From: an uncultured Clostridia bacterium
Lineage (GTDB): Bacteria > Bacillota > Clostridia > Christensenellales > CAG-314
Direction of reading: 5' to 3'
NCBI GenBank assembly: GCA_934294965.1
Contig: CAKRAM010000040.1
Location: 1 to 9,594 of the forward strand
Length of the DNA stretch: 9,594 nucleotides
The position numbers were made by a program, and so were the translations under genes. Shown piece after piece: positions 1 to 6,747 of the stretch (the stretch's first letter is position 1; each line of letters begins with the position of its first letter). Under the pieces are notes generated by a model. That model did no database searches, was not told the origin of the DNA, and was given only the letters and a program-made list of their open reading frames with translations.

Positions 1-403
1 TTGAGTACCGTCACTAGGGTGTGGCAATCATTTGTGCCGATAACGACTTTATACCTTAACTATTTTTTTGCTTTACTATTTATTCCCAACACAACTTCAT
101 TGCAAATTACCTTATTACTCAATAACACACCGCTCGCTACTACGTTACAAATGTACGACTCACACGTTCGATGTTTAGCAGCAAGACCTCACCGCGAGCG
201 TCGGCTATTTTATTCGTGTCTTTCGCAGGTTTATCCATTTGTGATTTTCTTCCATATTACTTAACAGTACGTCTACCGCATTTATTAAATAATACCACTA
301 CTGCACTCTATTTTATAAACTGCTGTAACTAACAATAATTATCGGCAAGGAGTCCGCTTCATTGTACCACTTGAAGCGCATCTAAAAAATATTTGAAAAA
401 ACT
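1..403. other. Intergenic or decayed region with no convincing gene
   Basis: About 400 bases precede the metal-operon promoter. A + strand frame opening with TTG at position 1 stays open to 264, but its predicted protein has no recognisable domain, is rich in Leu/Thr/Phe without a membrane pattern, and has no ribosome binding site in view. On the minus strand a short frame of about 32 codons (roughly 126-224) looks slightly more coding-like but has no clear Shine-Dalgarno sequence and matches nothing I know. The only clear structure is a hairpin at 355-378. The region may be intergenic sequence or the decayed end of a gene lying left of the window. Confidence 0.5.
355..378. other. Hairpin upstream of the metal operon promoter
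   Basis: Positions 355-361 (CGCTTCA) and 372-378 (TGAAGCG) form a perfect 7-bp inverted repeat around a 10-nt loop. No T-tract follows on either strand, so it does not look like a terminator. It lies about 38 bp upstream of the -35 element of the metal operon. It could be a protein-binding site or chance. Confidence 0.35.
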
Positions 404-415
404 ATGCAAAAAGGT

Positions 416-444
416 TTGACATATCATATGCAATGGCATATACT
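416..444 (+). promoter_or_regulatory. Sigma-A-type promoter of the metal efflux operon
   Basis: A perfect -35 TTGACA (416-421) is separated by 17 bp from TATACT (439-444), one mismatch from the -10 consensus. Transcription should begin near 451, inside the palindrome at 449-472. The spacer contains a second inverted repeat, ATATGC (426-431) and GCATAT (436-441), which might also be a protein-binding site. Confidence 0.85.
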
Positions 445-448
445 AACG

Positions 449-472
449 ACAGTTGAACAATTATTCAATTGT
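449..472. promoter_or_regulatory. Probable ArsR/SmtB-type operator
   Basis: This 24-bp imperfect palindrome matches its own reverse complement at 20 of 24 positions. Its core TGAACAATTATTCA (454-467) has the TGAA-N6-TTCA form known from SmtB/CzrA/CadC-type operators. It covers the predicted transcription start and lies between the -10 element and the repressor gene, the usual place for autoregulation by this family. That the adjacent CadC-like protein binds here is inferred from position and motif. Confidence 0.75.
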
Positions 473-490
473 TTGTTCATGGAGGCAATT

Positions 491-844
491 ATGATAGACG
501 AAAACGTTTGCGAATACGAACACGTTCACAACGAGGTGGTTGAACAGGTATCGGCGGATTTGCCCGACGAAGATTTGCTTTACGACGCAGCGGAGTTGTT
601 CAAAATCTTTGGGGATTCCACGCGCATACGAATACTTACCGCACTATCACAAGCAGAATTGTGCGTATGCGACGTAGCCACGGTTTTGAATATGACCAAG
701 TCTGCAGTATCCCACCAATTGCGCATACTTCGGCAAGCAAAACTTGTTAAAAACAGACGCGCAGGCAAAGAAGTTTACTACAGCTTGGACGACGACCACG
801 TCTACAAAATAATTAACCTTGCACTCGAACACGTAAAGGAGTAG
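491..844 (+). CDS. cadC: CadC-like ArsR/SmtB-family metal-sensing repressor
   Basis: A 117-residue winged-helix repressor expected to bind the promoter without metal and release it when Cd(II), Pb(II) or Zn(II) binds. The start at 491 is chosen for the GGAGG at 481-485; in-frame ATGs further upstream lie in the promoter or lack a site. From this start the metal ligands fall at the numbering I recall for plasmid pI258 CadC: C7, C58 and C60 (ELCVCD motif) for the alpha3N site, and D101, H103, H114 and E117 for the alpha5 site. CadC's second N-terminal cysteine, C11, is a histidine here. The recognition helix is around residues 69-81 (TKSAVSHQLRILR), followed by the wing. It is first in the operon and its stop overlaps the next gene's ribosome binding site. 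The family is near certain; the inducing metal is inferred. The symbol is given by similarity. Confidence 0.9.
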   Translation: MIDENVCEYEHVHNEVVEQVSADLPDEDLLYDAAELFKIFGDSTRIRILTALSQAELCVCDVATVLNMTKSAVSHQLRILRQAKLVKNRRAGKEVYYSLDDDHVYKIINLALEHVKE

Positions 845-848
845 GAAA

Positions 849-1067
849 ATGAAAAAAGTTATTGCACTAAAAGATTTGGACTGCGCAAACTGCGCTATGA
901 AAATGGAACAAGGCATCAAAAAAATCCCCGGTGTTAAGGATGCTTCGGTCAACTTTATGTTCCAAAAGATGACTTTGGTTTTGGACGACGAAAACAGCGA
1001 CAAATTATTGGAGGAAGTTCGTGCGGTTTGCAAAAAAATCGAACCGGAATGCCAACTTAAAATTTAG
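849..1067 (+). CDS. Stand-alone heavy-metal-associated (HMA) domain protein
   Basis: A 72-residue cytosolic protein forming a single ferredoxin-fold HMA domain. The metal site is D11-C12-A-N-C15 at the end of the first strand, and two more cysteines (C61, C68) lie near the C-terminus. An Asp directly before CxxC is typical of Zn/Cd/Pb-binding domains such as the N-terminus of ZntA, rather than the GMTCxxC of copper domains. AAGGAG at 836-841 overlaps the repressor stop and lies 7 nt from the ATG. The following ATPase begins straight at its first membrane segment, so this protein probably supplies in trans the metal-binding domain usually fused to such pumps, as a chaperone or regulator. A delivery role is inferred; the fold and motif are visible. 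Confidence 0.85.
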   Translation: MKKVIALKDLDCANCAMKMEQGIKKIPGVKDASVNFMFQKMTLVLDDENSDKLLEEVRAVCKKIEPECQLKI

Positions 1068-1069
1068 CC

Positions 1070-2944
1070 ATGACAAAAAATCAAAAGACATTAACCAGAA
1101 TTATCGTTTCGGCGGTGCTATACGCTGTTGCCCTTGTTCTTAAACTGACCGATGTTATTAACAACTGGTGGCAACTGGGCATATTTGCGGCAATATTTTT
1201 GCTTATCGGTTACGATGTGATCATAGAAGCCGTTGTTAAAATTTGCCACGGACAACTGTTTGACGAAGAATTTTTGATGACCGTTGCAACCATAGGCGCA
1301 TTTGCAATAGGCGAATACGCCGACGCCGTAGCGGTTATGCTACTCTATCAAATAGGAGAACTGTTTCAGCGCTATGCCGTCGGCAAAAGCCTCAAAAGCT
1401 TTGCCGAACTGATGGATATTCGCCCGGAATCAGCAACGGTTGTACGCGACGGACAGGAAATTGAAGTTCACCCGTCGGAGATTGAACCGGGCGAGATTTT
1501 CATAGTTAAAGCCGGTGAAAAAATTGCGTTGGACGGCGTGATAGTTGACGGAAGTTGTCACTTGGACACATCGACAATAACCGGCGAAAGCGTGCCGAGA
1601 GCGGCAAAAATAGACGAAAACGTGATTTCAGGCTGCATAAACTTGGACGGTGTGATTTACGTTAGAGCCGCTAGCAAATACGACGACTCCACCGTTTCCA
1701 AAATTCTGGATTTGGTGGAAAACGCAACCGAACAAAAAGCGCCTGCCGAAAACTTCATCACGAAGTTCAGCCGCATTTACACTCCCGTTGTTGTTGCGCT
1801 TGCAGTGCTTATCGGCGTTATTCCGCCGCTGATCCCGGCGCTTAACACCGGTTGGACAACAAGTTTGCGCCATGCAATGATGTTTTTGTTCGTATCCTGC
1901 CCGTGTGCGCTTGTAATTTCCGTGCCGATGGGATTTTTTGGCGGAATTGCAGCAGCAAGCAAACAGGGAATACTGGTAAAAGGAAGCAATTATTTGGAAG
2001 TTCTTGCCAAGGCTGACACTTTTGCATTTGACAAAACAGGCACTTTGACAAAAGGCAACTTTGTAGTCACGTCGGTATATCCGCAAGCCGAGCAGGAAAA
2101 TGTGCTGAAAATCGCGGCGATTGCCGAGCAGTACAGCAATCACCCCATTGCTCTTTCAATTTGCTCCAAAGTGACGGCAGATACCACTGCAAGCGTTACG
2201 GAAATTGCCGGAATGGGCATACAAGCCGAATGCGACAAAGGCGTGATACTGTGCGGAAACGAAAAACTTATGCAGGCGCGCGGCATAGATTACAAAAAAT
2301 CCAACGGCGGTACGGTTGTCTACGTGGCTTTGAACGGCAAATTTGTAGGAGATATAGAAATAGCCGACGAACTTAAAGAAGACGCCAAAGAAGCCATAGA
2401 CGGGCTTAAAACCGCTCACTGCACAACGGTTATGCTGACGGGCGATAACAATCAAACGGCGCAAAAAATCGCCGCCGAGGTTGGAGTCGACCAAGTGTTC
2501 AGCCAACTTTTGCCGCAGGACAAGGTGGAAAAAGTTAACGCGCTTAAAGAAAAAGGCACAGTTGCGTTTGTCGGAGACGGAATCAACGATGCACCGGTTC
2601 TTGCAACCGCCGACGTGGGAATTGCCATGGGCGGAATGGGCAGCGACGCTGCAATAGAAGCCGCCGACGTGGTTTTGATGAGAGATAACCCCACCGCTAT
2701 CGTCCAAACAAAAAAGATTGCAAAAAAGACGCTGGCAATCGTCAAAGAAAACATCGTGTTTTCGTTGCTGGTGAAATTTGCCGTGCTTATTCTTTCGGCA
2801 ATCGGCGTGCTGGACAAAATCGCAGGCGGAATGATTATTGCAATTCTTGCCGACATGGGAGTTTGCTTTATCGCAATCGTCAACTCCATGCGCGCAATGT
2901 ACGCCGGACAAAGCAAAGGCAAAAAAGCGCAAAAGGCAAACTGA
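1070..2944 (+). CDS. cadA: P1B-2-type (Zn/Cd/Pb) heavy-metal-exporting P-type ATPase
   Basis: A 624-residue inner-membrane pump using ATP to export divalent soft metals. Visible landmarks are TGES at 171-174 (actuator), CPC at 277-279 in the transport helix followed by SVP, DKTGT with phosphorylated D321, HP at 358-359 (nucleotide binding), TGDN at 457-460 and GDGINDAP at 502-509. Near the C-terminus N561-(x)7-K569 and D595-x-G597 are the class signature of Zn/Cd/Pb pumps; the K-to-D distance is about five residues longer than I recall in ZntA and CadA. There is no N-terminal HMA domain: helix 1 starts near residue 8, making it shorter than CadA/ZntA (about 700-730). The ATG lies 2 bp after the HMA stop with no obvious Shine-Dalgarno sequence, suggesting translational coupling. 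The end is a Lys-rich tail. The symbol is by similarity; zinc export (ZntA-like) is equally possible. Confidence 0.93.
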   Translation: MTKNQKTLTRIIVSAVLYAVALVLKLTDVINNWWQLGIFAAIFLLIGYDVIIEAVVKICHGQLFDEEFLMTVATIGAFAIGEYADAVAVMLLYQIGELFQRYAVGKSLKSFAELMDIRPESATVVRDGQEIEVHPSEIEPGEIFIVKAGEKIALDGVIVDGSCHLDTSTITGESVPRAAKIDENVISGCINLDGVIYVRAASKYDDSTVSKILDLVENATEQKAPAENFITKFSRIYTPVVVALAVLIGVIPPLIPALNTGWTTSLRHAMMFLFVSCPCALVISVPMGFFGGIAAASKQGILVKGSNYLEVLAKADTFAFDKTGTLTKGNFVVTSVYPQAEQENVLKIAAIAEQYSNHPIALSICSKVTADTTASVTEIAGMGIQAECDKGVILCGNEKLMQARGIDYKKSNGGTVVYVALNGKFVGDIEIADELKEDAKEAIDGLKTAHCTTVMLTGDNNQTAQKIAAEVGVDQVFSQLLPQDKVEKVNALKEKGTVAFVGDGINDAPVLATADVGIAMGGMGSDAAIEAADVVLMRDNPTAIVQTKKIAKKTLAIVKENIVFSLLVKFAVLILSAIGVLDKIAGGMIIAILADMGVCFIAIVNSMRAMYAGQSKGKKAQKAN

Positions 2945-2966
2945 CATAAACAAATTGCCACACCAC

Positions 2967-3003
2967 AAGACTTGGTTGCGCAAAACGCAGTCAAGTCTTT
3001 TTT
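2967..3003 (+). terminator. Rho-independent terminator of the metal efflux operon
   Basis: A 14-bp stem (2967-2980 with 2986-2999, including two G-U wobbles) closes a 5-nt CAAAA loop and runs into six Ts (2998-3003). It lies 22 bp after the ATPase stop. Confidence 0.92.
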
Positions 3004-3457
3004 GCTGGGCAAGCACTCGAAAAAAGGCAGTAAAGAGCCGCCTTTGGGGAGATAAAAATTAGTGACGAGGAACGGAATCCCTGCTAACAATAATGAAGTA
3101 TTGTCCGAAAGAGCAAAGGGCATTTTCAATGGAAACTTACAATTTTACATATTATAGTAAACAAAAACGATAGTTTTTTGTAGCAAAGCCGCAAGGATTT
3201 GACACATTTTGAACTTGTATAAAAATATAACTTCGTATAGTTTGTAATTTTTGAAGTTGCGCATGGATGCATCCAATGCACATCAAGGCAAACTGATGAT
3301 TTTACATACTATAGAAGGCAAACACACACAGGTGTTTGAAAAATTGTGCCGATAGGCAAAAGATCAACTTACTTGTATATATTTGCGGCAATCAGTTTGA
3401 AAATTGCAGCGCTTGTGATACAATATAACAAAACAACAATACAAATCGAGGAAAACT
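3004..3457. other. Long intergenic region between the metal operon and the peptidase gene
   Basis: No gene with a ribosome binding site is seen. A second hairpin follows the terminator: AAAGGC (3023-3028) with GCCTTT (3040-3045). Frames of about 26 and 31 codons overlap at 3060-3175 but lack start signals. A perfect 12-bp palindrome TGGATGCATCCA lies at 3264-3275. A 16-nt near-repeat, ATTTTACATAyTATAG, occurs at 3142-3157 and 3299-3314 with one difference. The last 60 bases hold the promoter of the next gene. The part up to about 3160 might be a dispersed intergenic repeat, but no second copy is in this window. Confidence 0.5.
3397..3424 (+). promoter_or_regulatory. Promoter of the M42 peptidase gene
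   Basis: TTGAAA (3397-3402), a 16-bp spacer and TACAAT (3419-3424) preceded by TGA (3416-3418), which gives an extended -10. The start would be near 3431, leaving a leader of about 27 nt. A CGAGGA ribosome binding site (3447-3452) lies 5 nt before the ATG. Confidence 0.75.
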
Positions 3458-4489
3458 ATGAAATACGATTACGTTGAATACGCTACTAACAAAACGCTGG
3501 AAGTTCTTGCAATCGACAGCCCGACGGGATACACTCAAAATGCGGCAAAATGGCTAATCGAACAACTGACCGCGCTGGGCTTCAAAGCCGTGCAAACCAA
3601 CAAAGGCGGCGTTATGGCAGACTTCGGAGGCGAAGGCAACGCATTGATGCTGTCGGCGCACATCGACACGCTGGGCGGAATGGTTGCCGAAATTAAAGGC
3701 AACGGAAGGTTGCGCCTGACAAGGCTGGGCGGACTTGCCGCAAACAACTGCGAAGCGGAAAACGTTACTGTCTACACTCGCGACGGCAAAAAGTACAGCG
3801 GAACGTTTCAACTTTGCAACGCGTCGCTGCACGTGAACGGCGACTATGCCGACACAAAGCGCACCTTTGACACCTGCGAAGTGGTTATCGACGAAGACGT
3901 TTTTTGCGCAGGCGATACCCAAAAACTTGGAATTGCCGTAGGCGATATCGTTGCGTTCAATCCCAAAAGCACGGTTACCGAAAGCGGATACATTAAAAGC
4001 AGATTTTTGGACGACAAACTTTCGGTGGGCATATTGCTTGCCTTGGCAAAGTACATTGCCGACAATCATATAAAATTAGGTCGCAAAGTATACTGCCACT
4101 TTACCGTGTTCGAAGAAGTCGGTCACGGCTGTTCGGCAAGTTGCCCCGCTTCGGTTACAGAAATTCTTTCGGTTGATATGGGCTGTGTTGGCGACGGACT
4201 GACTTGCACTGAAAAACGAGTTTCGATTTGCGCAAAGGACAACGGCGGACCTTACAACTACGACATGGTCACACGCCTCATCAACGCAGCAAAAGCGCAA
4301 AATGCCGACTACGCCGTGGACGTCTATCCACACTACGGCAGCGACGCCGACGCGGCGCTTATTGCCGGAGCCGACGCAAGACACGCACTTATCGGCGCAG
4401 GTGTTTACGCAAGCCACGGTTACGAACGTAGCCACAAAGAGGGCGTTTACAACACTCTTAAAACGCTTGTGGGATTTTTGAACATTTGA
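3458..4489 (+). CDS. M42-family metallopeptidase (aminopeptidase-like)
   Basis: A 343-residue cytosolic di-metal hydrolase of the M42 family (relatives: PhTET aminopeptidases, PepA glutamyl aminopeptidase, CelM), expected to remove N-terminal residues from short peptides. The ligand set is visible in order: H68-x-D70 (AHIDT), bridging D185 in FLDD, the EE pair E219 (catalytic) and E220, D240 in SVDMG, and a final His, most likely H326 in YERSHKEG. The segment at about 76-178 matches the inserted PDZ-like domain of the family. Length is normal. It has its own promoter and a terminator immediately after, so it is monocistronic. The C-terminal HGYERSH pattern recalls the M42 subgroup annotated with N-acetylglutaminylglutamine amide osmoprotectant genes, but none of those genes is nearby, so a general peptidase role is the safer call. 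Confidence 0.88.
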   Translation: MKYDYVEYATNKTLEVLAIDSPTGYTQNAAKWLIEQLTALGFKAVQTNKGGVMADFGGEGNALMLSAHIDTLGGMVAEIKGNGRLRLTRLGGLAANNCEAENVTVYTRDGKKYSGTFQLCNASLHVNGDYADTKRTFDTCEVVIDEDVFCAGDTQKLGIAVGDIVAFNPKSTVTESGYIKSRFLDDKLSVGILLALAKYIADNHIKLGRKVYCHFTVFEEVGHGCSASCPASVTEILSVDMGCVGDGLTCTEKRVSICAKDNGGPYNYDMVTRLINAAKAQNADYAVDVYPHYGSDADAALIAGADARHALIGAGVYASHGYERSHKEGVYNTLKTLVGFLNI

Positions 4490-4522
4490 CGCGCAAAACC
4501 GACAAACTTTTACTGCAACGCA

Positions 4523-4553
4523 AAACGAGCCAAGGATTATCCTAGGCTCGTTT
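4523..4553. terminator. Bidirectional terminator between convergent peptidase and lysS genes
   Basis: Nine base pairs (4523-4531 with 4545-4553), an A-A mismatch, then AGGA/TCCT around a TTA loop. On + it leads into a T-rich stretch to about 4569. On minus it is followed by TTTTGCGTT. It lies 33 bp after the peptidase stop and 25 bp beyond the lysS stop, so it probably serves both. Confidence 0.88.
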
Positions 4554-4578
4554 GTTTTATATTTTGTATTTGTTGCAA

Positions 4579-6096
4579 TTACTTATCCAACGGCTTCATT
4601 GTGGGGAACAGCAAAACGTCGCGAATGGATTGATTGTTTGTGAACAACATCACCATTCTGTCGATGCCGATGCCCAACCCGCCTGTGGGAGGCATGCCGT
4701 ATTGAAGCGCGGTGATAAAATCTTCGTCCATCATTTGCGCTTCGTCGTCGCCCTGCGCCTTTGCTTTGACTTGCGCCGCAAAGCGTTCGTATTGGTCGAT
4801 GGGATCGTTCAATTCCGAAAAGGCGTTGCCCATTTCGCTGGCGTTCATAAAGAACTCGAAACGCTCGGTCAAACGCTTGTCCGAAGGCTTCTTTTTGGCA
4901 AGAGGGCTGACTTCGACGGGATAGTCGTAAATGAACGTGGGTTGCACCAGTTCTTTTTCCACAAATTCGTCAAAACATTCGTACAGCGCATTGCCCCAGT
5001 TTTCCTTGCCGGTTGATAGCTCTATACCTTTGCTTTTTGCTGCAGCAACGGCTTCGGCGTCGTTCATCTCGGAAAAATCTATGCCTACATACTTTTTGAC
5101 CGCTTCCAGCATGGACATTTTTGTCCAATTGTCCAAATCGATTGTAACGTCACCGTAGGGAAGTTTGCGCGTGCCGAGAACCTTGTCCGCACAGTAGCAG
5201 AACAAGCCTTGGGTAAGTTCCATTATGCCTTCAAAGTCCGTATAAGCCTGATAAAGCTCGATTGTGGTAAACTCCGGATTGTGTTTAAGGTCCATACCTT
5301 CGTTACGGAATTGACGGCCGATTTCGTAAACGCGCTCGAATCCGCCGACAATTAGGCGTTTTAGGTGCAATTCCGTTGCGATACGCATGTACATATCGAT
5401 ATCCAACGTGTTGTGGTGAGTGATAAACGGGCGTGCGTTTGCGCCGCCGGCGATCGTGTTCAAAATGGGCGTTTCCACTTCCAAATAGCCTCGTTCGTCC
5501 AAATACTCTCTTATTGCTTTTATCACTTTGGAGCGAATAATAAACGTGCGCTTAACTTCCGGATTGGCGATAAGGTCTACATAACGCTGACGATAACGCG
5601 TTTCGATATCCTTTAGTCCGTGGAATTTTTCCGGCAACGGCAACAAAGATTTTGAAAGCAATTGTATGCTGTGCAATTTGACGGAAATTTCCCCCATGTG
5701 GGTGCGGAAAACTTCGCCCGTACCGCCGATAATATCGCCTATATCCCAAGTTTTGAACTCCTGATATGCTTCTTCGCCAACTTCGTCGCGCTTTACGTAC
5801 AGTTGAATTGTGCCGTCACCGTCCAAAATGTGGCAAAAACTTGCCTTGCCCATAATGCGGCGAGAGGTCATTCTTCCTGCAACGGACACGATCATCGGCT
5901 GATATTCTTCGCCTTCGGCATGGTCAACGTAGCTATCCAAAATTTGTTTGGAACTGTGCGTTTTGTCGAACTTTGTGATTTCGTACGGGTTGCGTCCTTC
6001 TTCGACGAGTTTTGCGAGTTTATCGCGACGAACCTGCAATATTTCGCTTAAATCTTGTTCGTTTTCGGCGTTTACCGTGATGTTTTCTTGACTCAT
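4579..6096 (-). CDS. lysS: Lysyl-tRNA synthetase, class II
   Basis: A 505-residue cytosolic enzyme that charges tRNA-Lys with lysine using ATP. The N-terminal anticodon-binding OB fold spans about residues 65-150 (includes VAGRMTSRRIMGKASF). The class II catalytic core follows: motif 1 near 204-213 (YLEVETPIL), motif 2 with FRNE at 263-266, and motif 3 with GLGIGIDR at 473-480. AFSELNDP at 425-432 is characteristic of bacterial LysRS. Length matches bacterial enzymes. The start is supported by GGAG 5 nt upstream. It lies 29 nt downstream of greA with no terminator between, so the two are almost certainly co-transcribed, an arrangement common in Bacillota. I see no T-box leader. Identification is firm. 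Confidence 0.98.
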   Translation of the reverse strand: MSQENITVNAENEQDLSEILQVRRDKLAKLVEEGRNPYEITKFDKTHSSKQILDSYVDHAEGEEYQPMIVSVAGRMTSRRIMGKASFCHILDGDGTIQLYVKRDEVGEEAYQEFKTWDIGDIIGGTGEVFRTHMGEISVKLHSIQLLSKSLLPLPEKFHGLKDIETRYRQRYVDLIANPEVKRTFIIRSKVIKAIREYLDERGYLEVETPILNTIAGGANARPFITHHNTLDIDMYMRIATELHLKRLIVGGFERVYEIGRQFRNEGMDLKHNPEFTTIELYQAYTDFEGIMELTQGLFCYCADKVLGTRKLPYGDVTIDLDNWTKMSMLEAVKKYVGIDFSEMNDAEAVAAAKSKGIELSTGKENWGNALYECFDEFVEKELVQPTFIYDYPVEVSPLAKKKPSDKRLTERFEFFMNASEMGNAFSELNDPIDQYERFAAQVKAKAQGDDEAQMMDEDFITALQYGMPPTGGLGIGIDRMVMLFTNNQSIRDVLLFPTMKPLDK

Positions 6097-6125
6097 ATTT
6101 ACTCCGCTCCGATGTTTAATCGGGA

Positions 6126-6575
6126 TTATCTTGATACTTTTAGTACTTTCAGCAACTTGATGCGTCCGCTGGGCAAAGTTACGCTGACGGTTTGTCCTTC
6201 TTGCGCCTTTATGAGTGCTGCGCCGACGGGTGATTCGTCGCTGATACGTCCGGTTGCCAAATCGGCTTCCGCAGTACCTACGATTACGTAAGTTTTTGCT
6301 TCGCCTTCTTTTCCGTCGGTAACGTCACTGCAAGTTACAGTGATTTCGTGAATGATTTTTGCCAAACGAAGTTGCGCTTCGATTTCGGCAATTTCGCCTT
6401 CCATTTCGGCTTGTGCCTTGCGGGCTGCGTCGTACTCGGCGTTTTCCGACAAGTCGCCGAATCCGCGAGCGGTTTTAATTTCTTCGGCAATTTCCGCACG
6501 ACGTACGGATTTTAAGTAGTCCAAACGGGCTTCCAGCTCTTTGCGCCCCGCTTCGGTAAGTTGAACTTCTGCCAT
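6126..6575 (-). CDS. greA: Transcription elongation factor GreA
   Basis: A 149-residue factor that enters the RNA polymerase secondary channel and stimulates cleavage of backtracked transcripts. The N-terminal coiled coil spans about residues 1-75. Its tip carries D41-L-S-E44 in GDLSENAEY, the two acidic residues that activate the polymerase Mg2+ in E. coli GreA at the same numbering. The C-terminal FKBP-like domain covers about 80-149, with GRISDESPVGAAL near residues 113-125. It is slightly shorter than E. coli GreA (158) but complete. AAGGAGA at 6581-6587 lies 5 nt from the ATG. First gene of greA-lysS, with its own promoter at 6654-6682 and a hairpin in its leader. Confidence 0.97.
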   Translation of the reverse strand: MAEVQLTEAGRKELEARLDYLKSVRRAEIAEEIKTARGFGDLSENAEYDAARKAQAEMEGEIAEIEAQLRLAKIIHEITVTCSDVTDGKEGEAKTYVIVGTAEADLATGRISDESPVGAALIKAQEGQTVSVTLPSGRIKLLKVLKVSR

Positions 6576-6603
6576 AATAATCTCCTTATCTTACATTACT
6601 TGC

Positions 6604-6629
6604 AAAACGGCTTGTTGATAGTCAAGCCG
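6604..6629 (-). terminator. Terminator-like hairpin in the greA leader
   Basis: On the minus strand CGGCTTG (6629-6623) pairs with CAAGCCG (6614-6608) around an 8-nt loop, followed by only TTTT (6607-6604) and then GC. It lies downstream of the greA promoter and 17 nt upstream of the ribosome binding site. It may end transcripts from the DUF362 gene upstream, act as a partial attenuator of greA, or stabilise the 5' end. The short T-tract makes a strong stop unlikely. Confidence 0.5.
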
Positions 6630-6653
6630 CATAATGCTATAAAATTATACTAT

Positions 6654-6682
6654 ATTTTAGCACTAACAAATACGCGTGTCAA
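6654..6682 (-). promoter_or_regulatory. Promoter of greA-lysS
   Basis: On the minus strand a perfect TTGACA (6682-6677), a 17-bp spacer and TAAAAT (6659-6654) preceded by TGC, which gives an extended -10. Transcription should start near 6647, giving a greA leader of about 70 nt. A second TATAAT lies just downstream but is badly spaced from the -35. Confidence 0.82.
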
Positions 6683-6747
6683 GTAACTGCGCGGAAGGCG
6701 CAACGGATAATACGCGCACAATCGGTTGTTTTTCGGTTTTAATCGTT

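Noticed and set aside
1..264. Plus-strand frame of 87 codons at the left edge
   Set aside because: It has no start signal, no domain and a composition unlike the other genes. It may be chance or decayed sequence.
404..490. Longer N-terminus for the CadC-like repressor from upstream ATGs
   Set aside because: These codons lie in the promoter and operator. GGAGG at 481-485 and the CadC-like ligand numbering support the start at 491.
2156..3129. Long minus-strand frames of 286 and 225 codons across the ATPase 3' end
   Set aside because: They are antisense shadows of the ATPase and its terminator. They have no domains, and the + strand carries clear ATPase motifs throughout.
6688..6718. GC-rich hairpins upstream of the greA promoter (TGCGC/GCGCA and an alternative TGCGCG/CGCGCA)
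   Set aside because: The stems are short and have no T-tract on the minus strand. The two alternatives might compete, but there is no evidence of a role.
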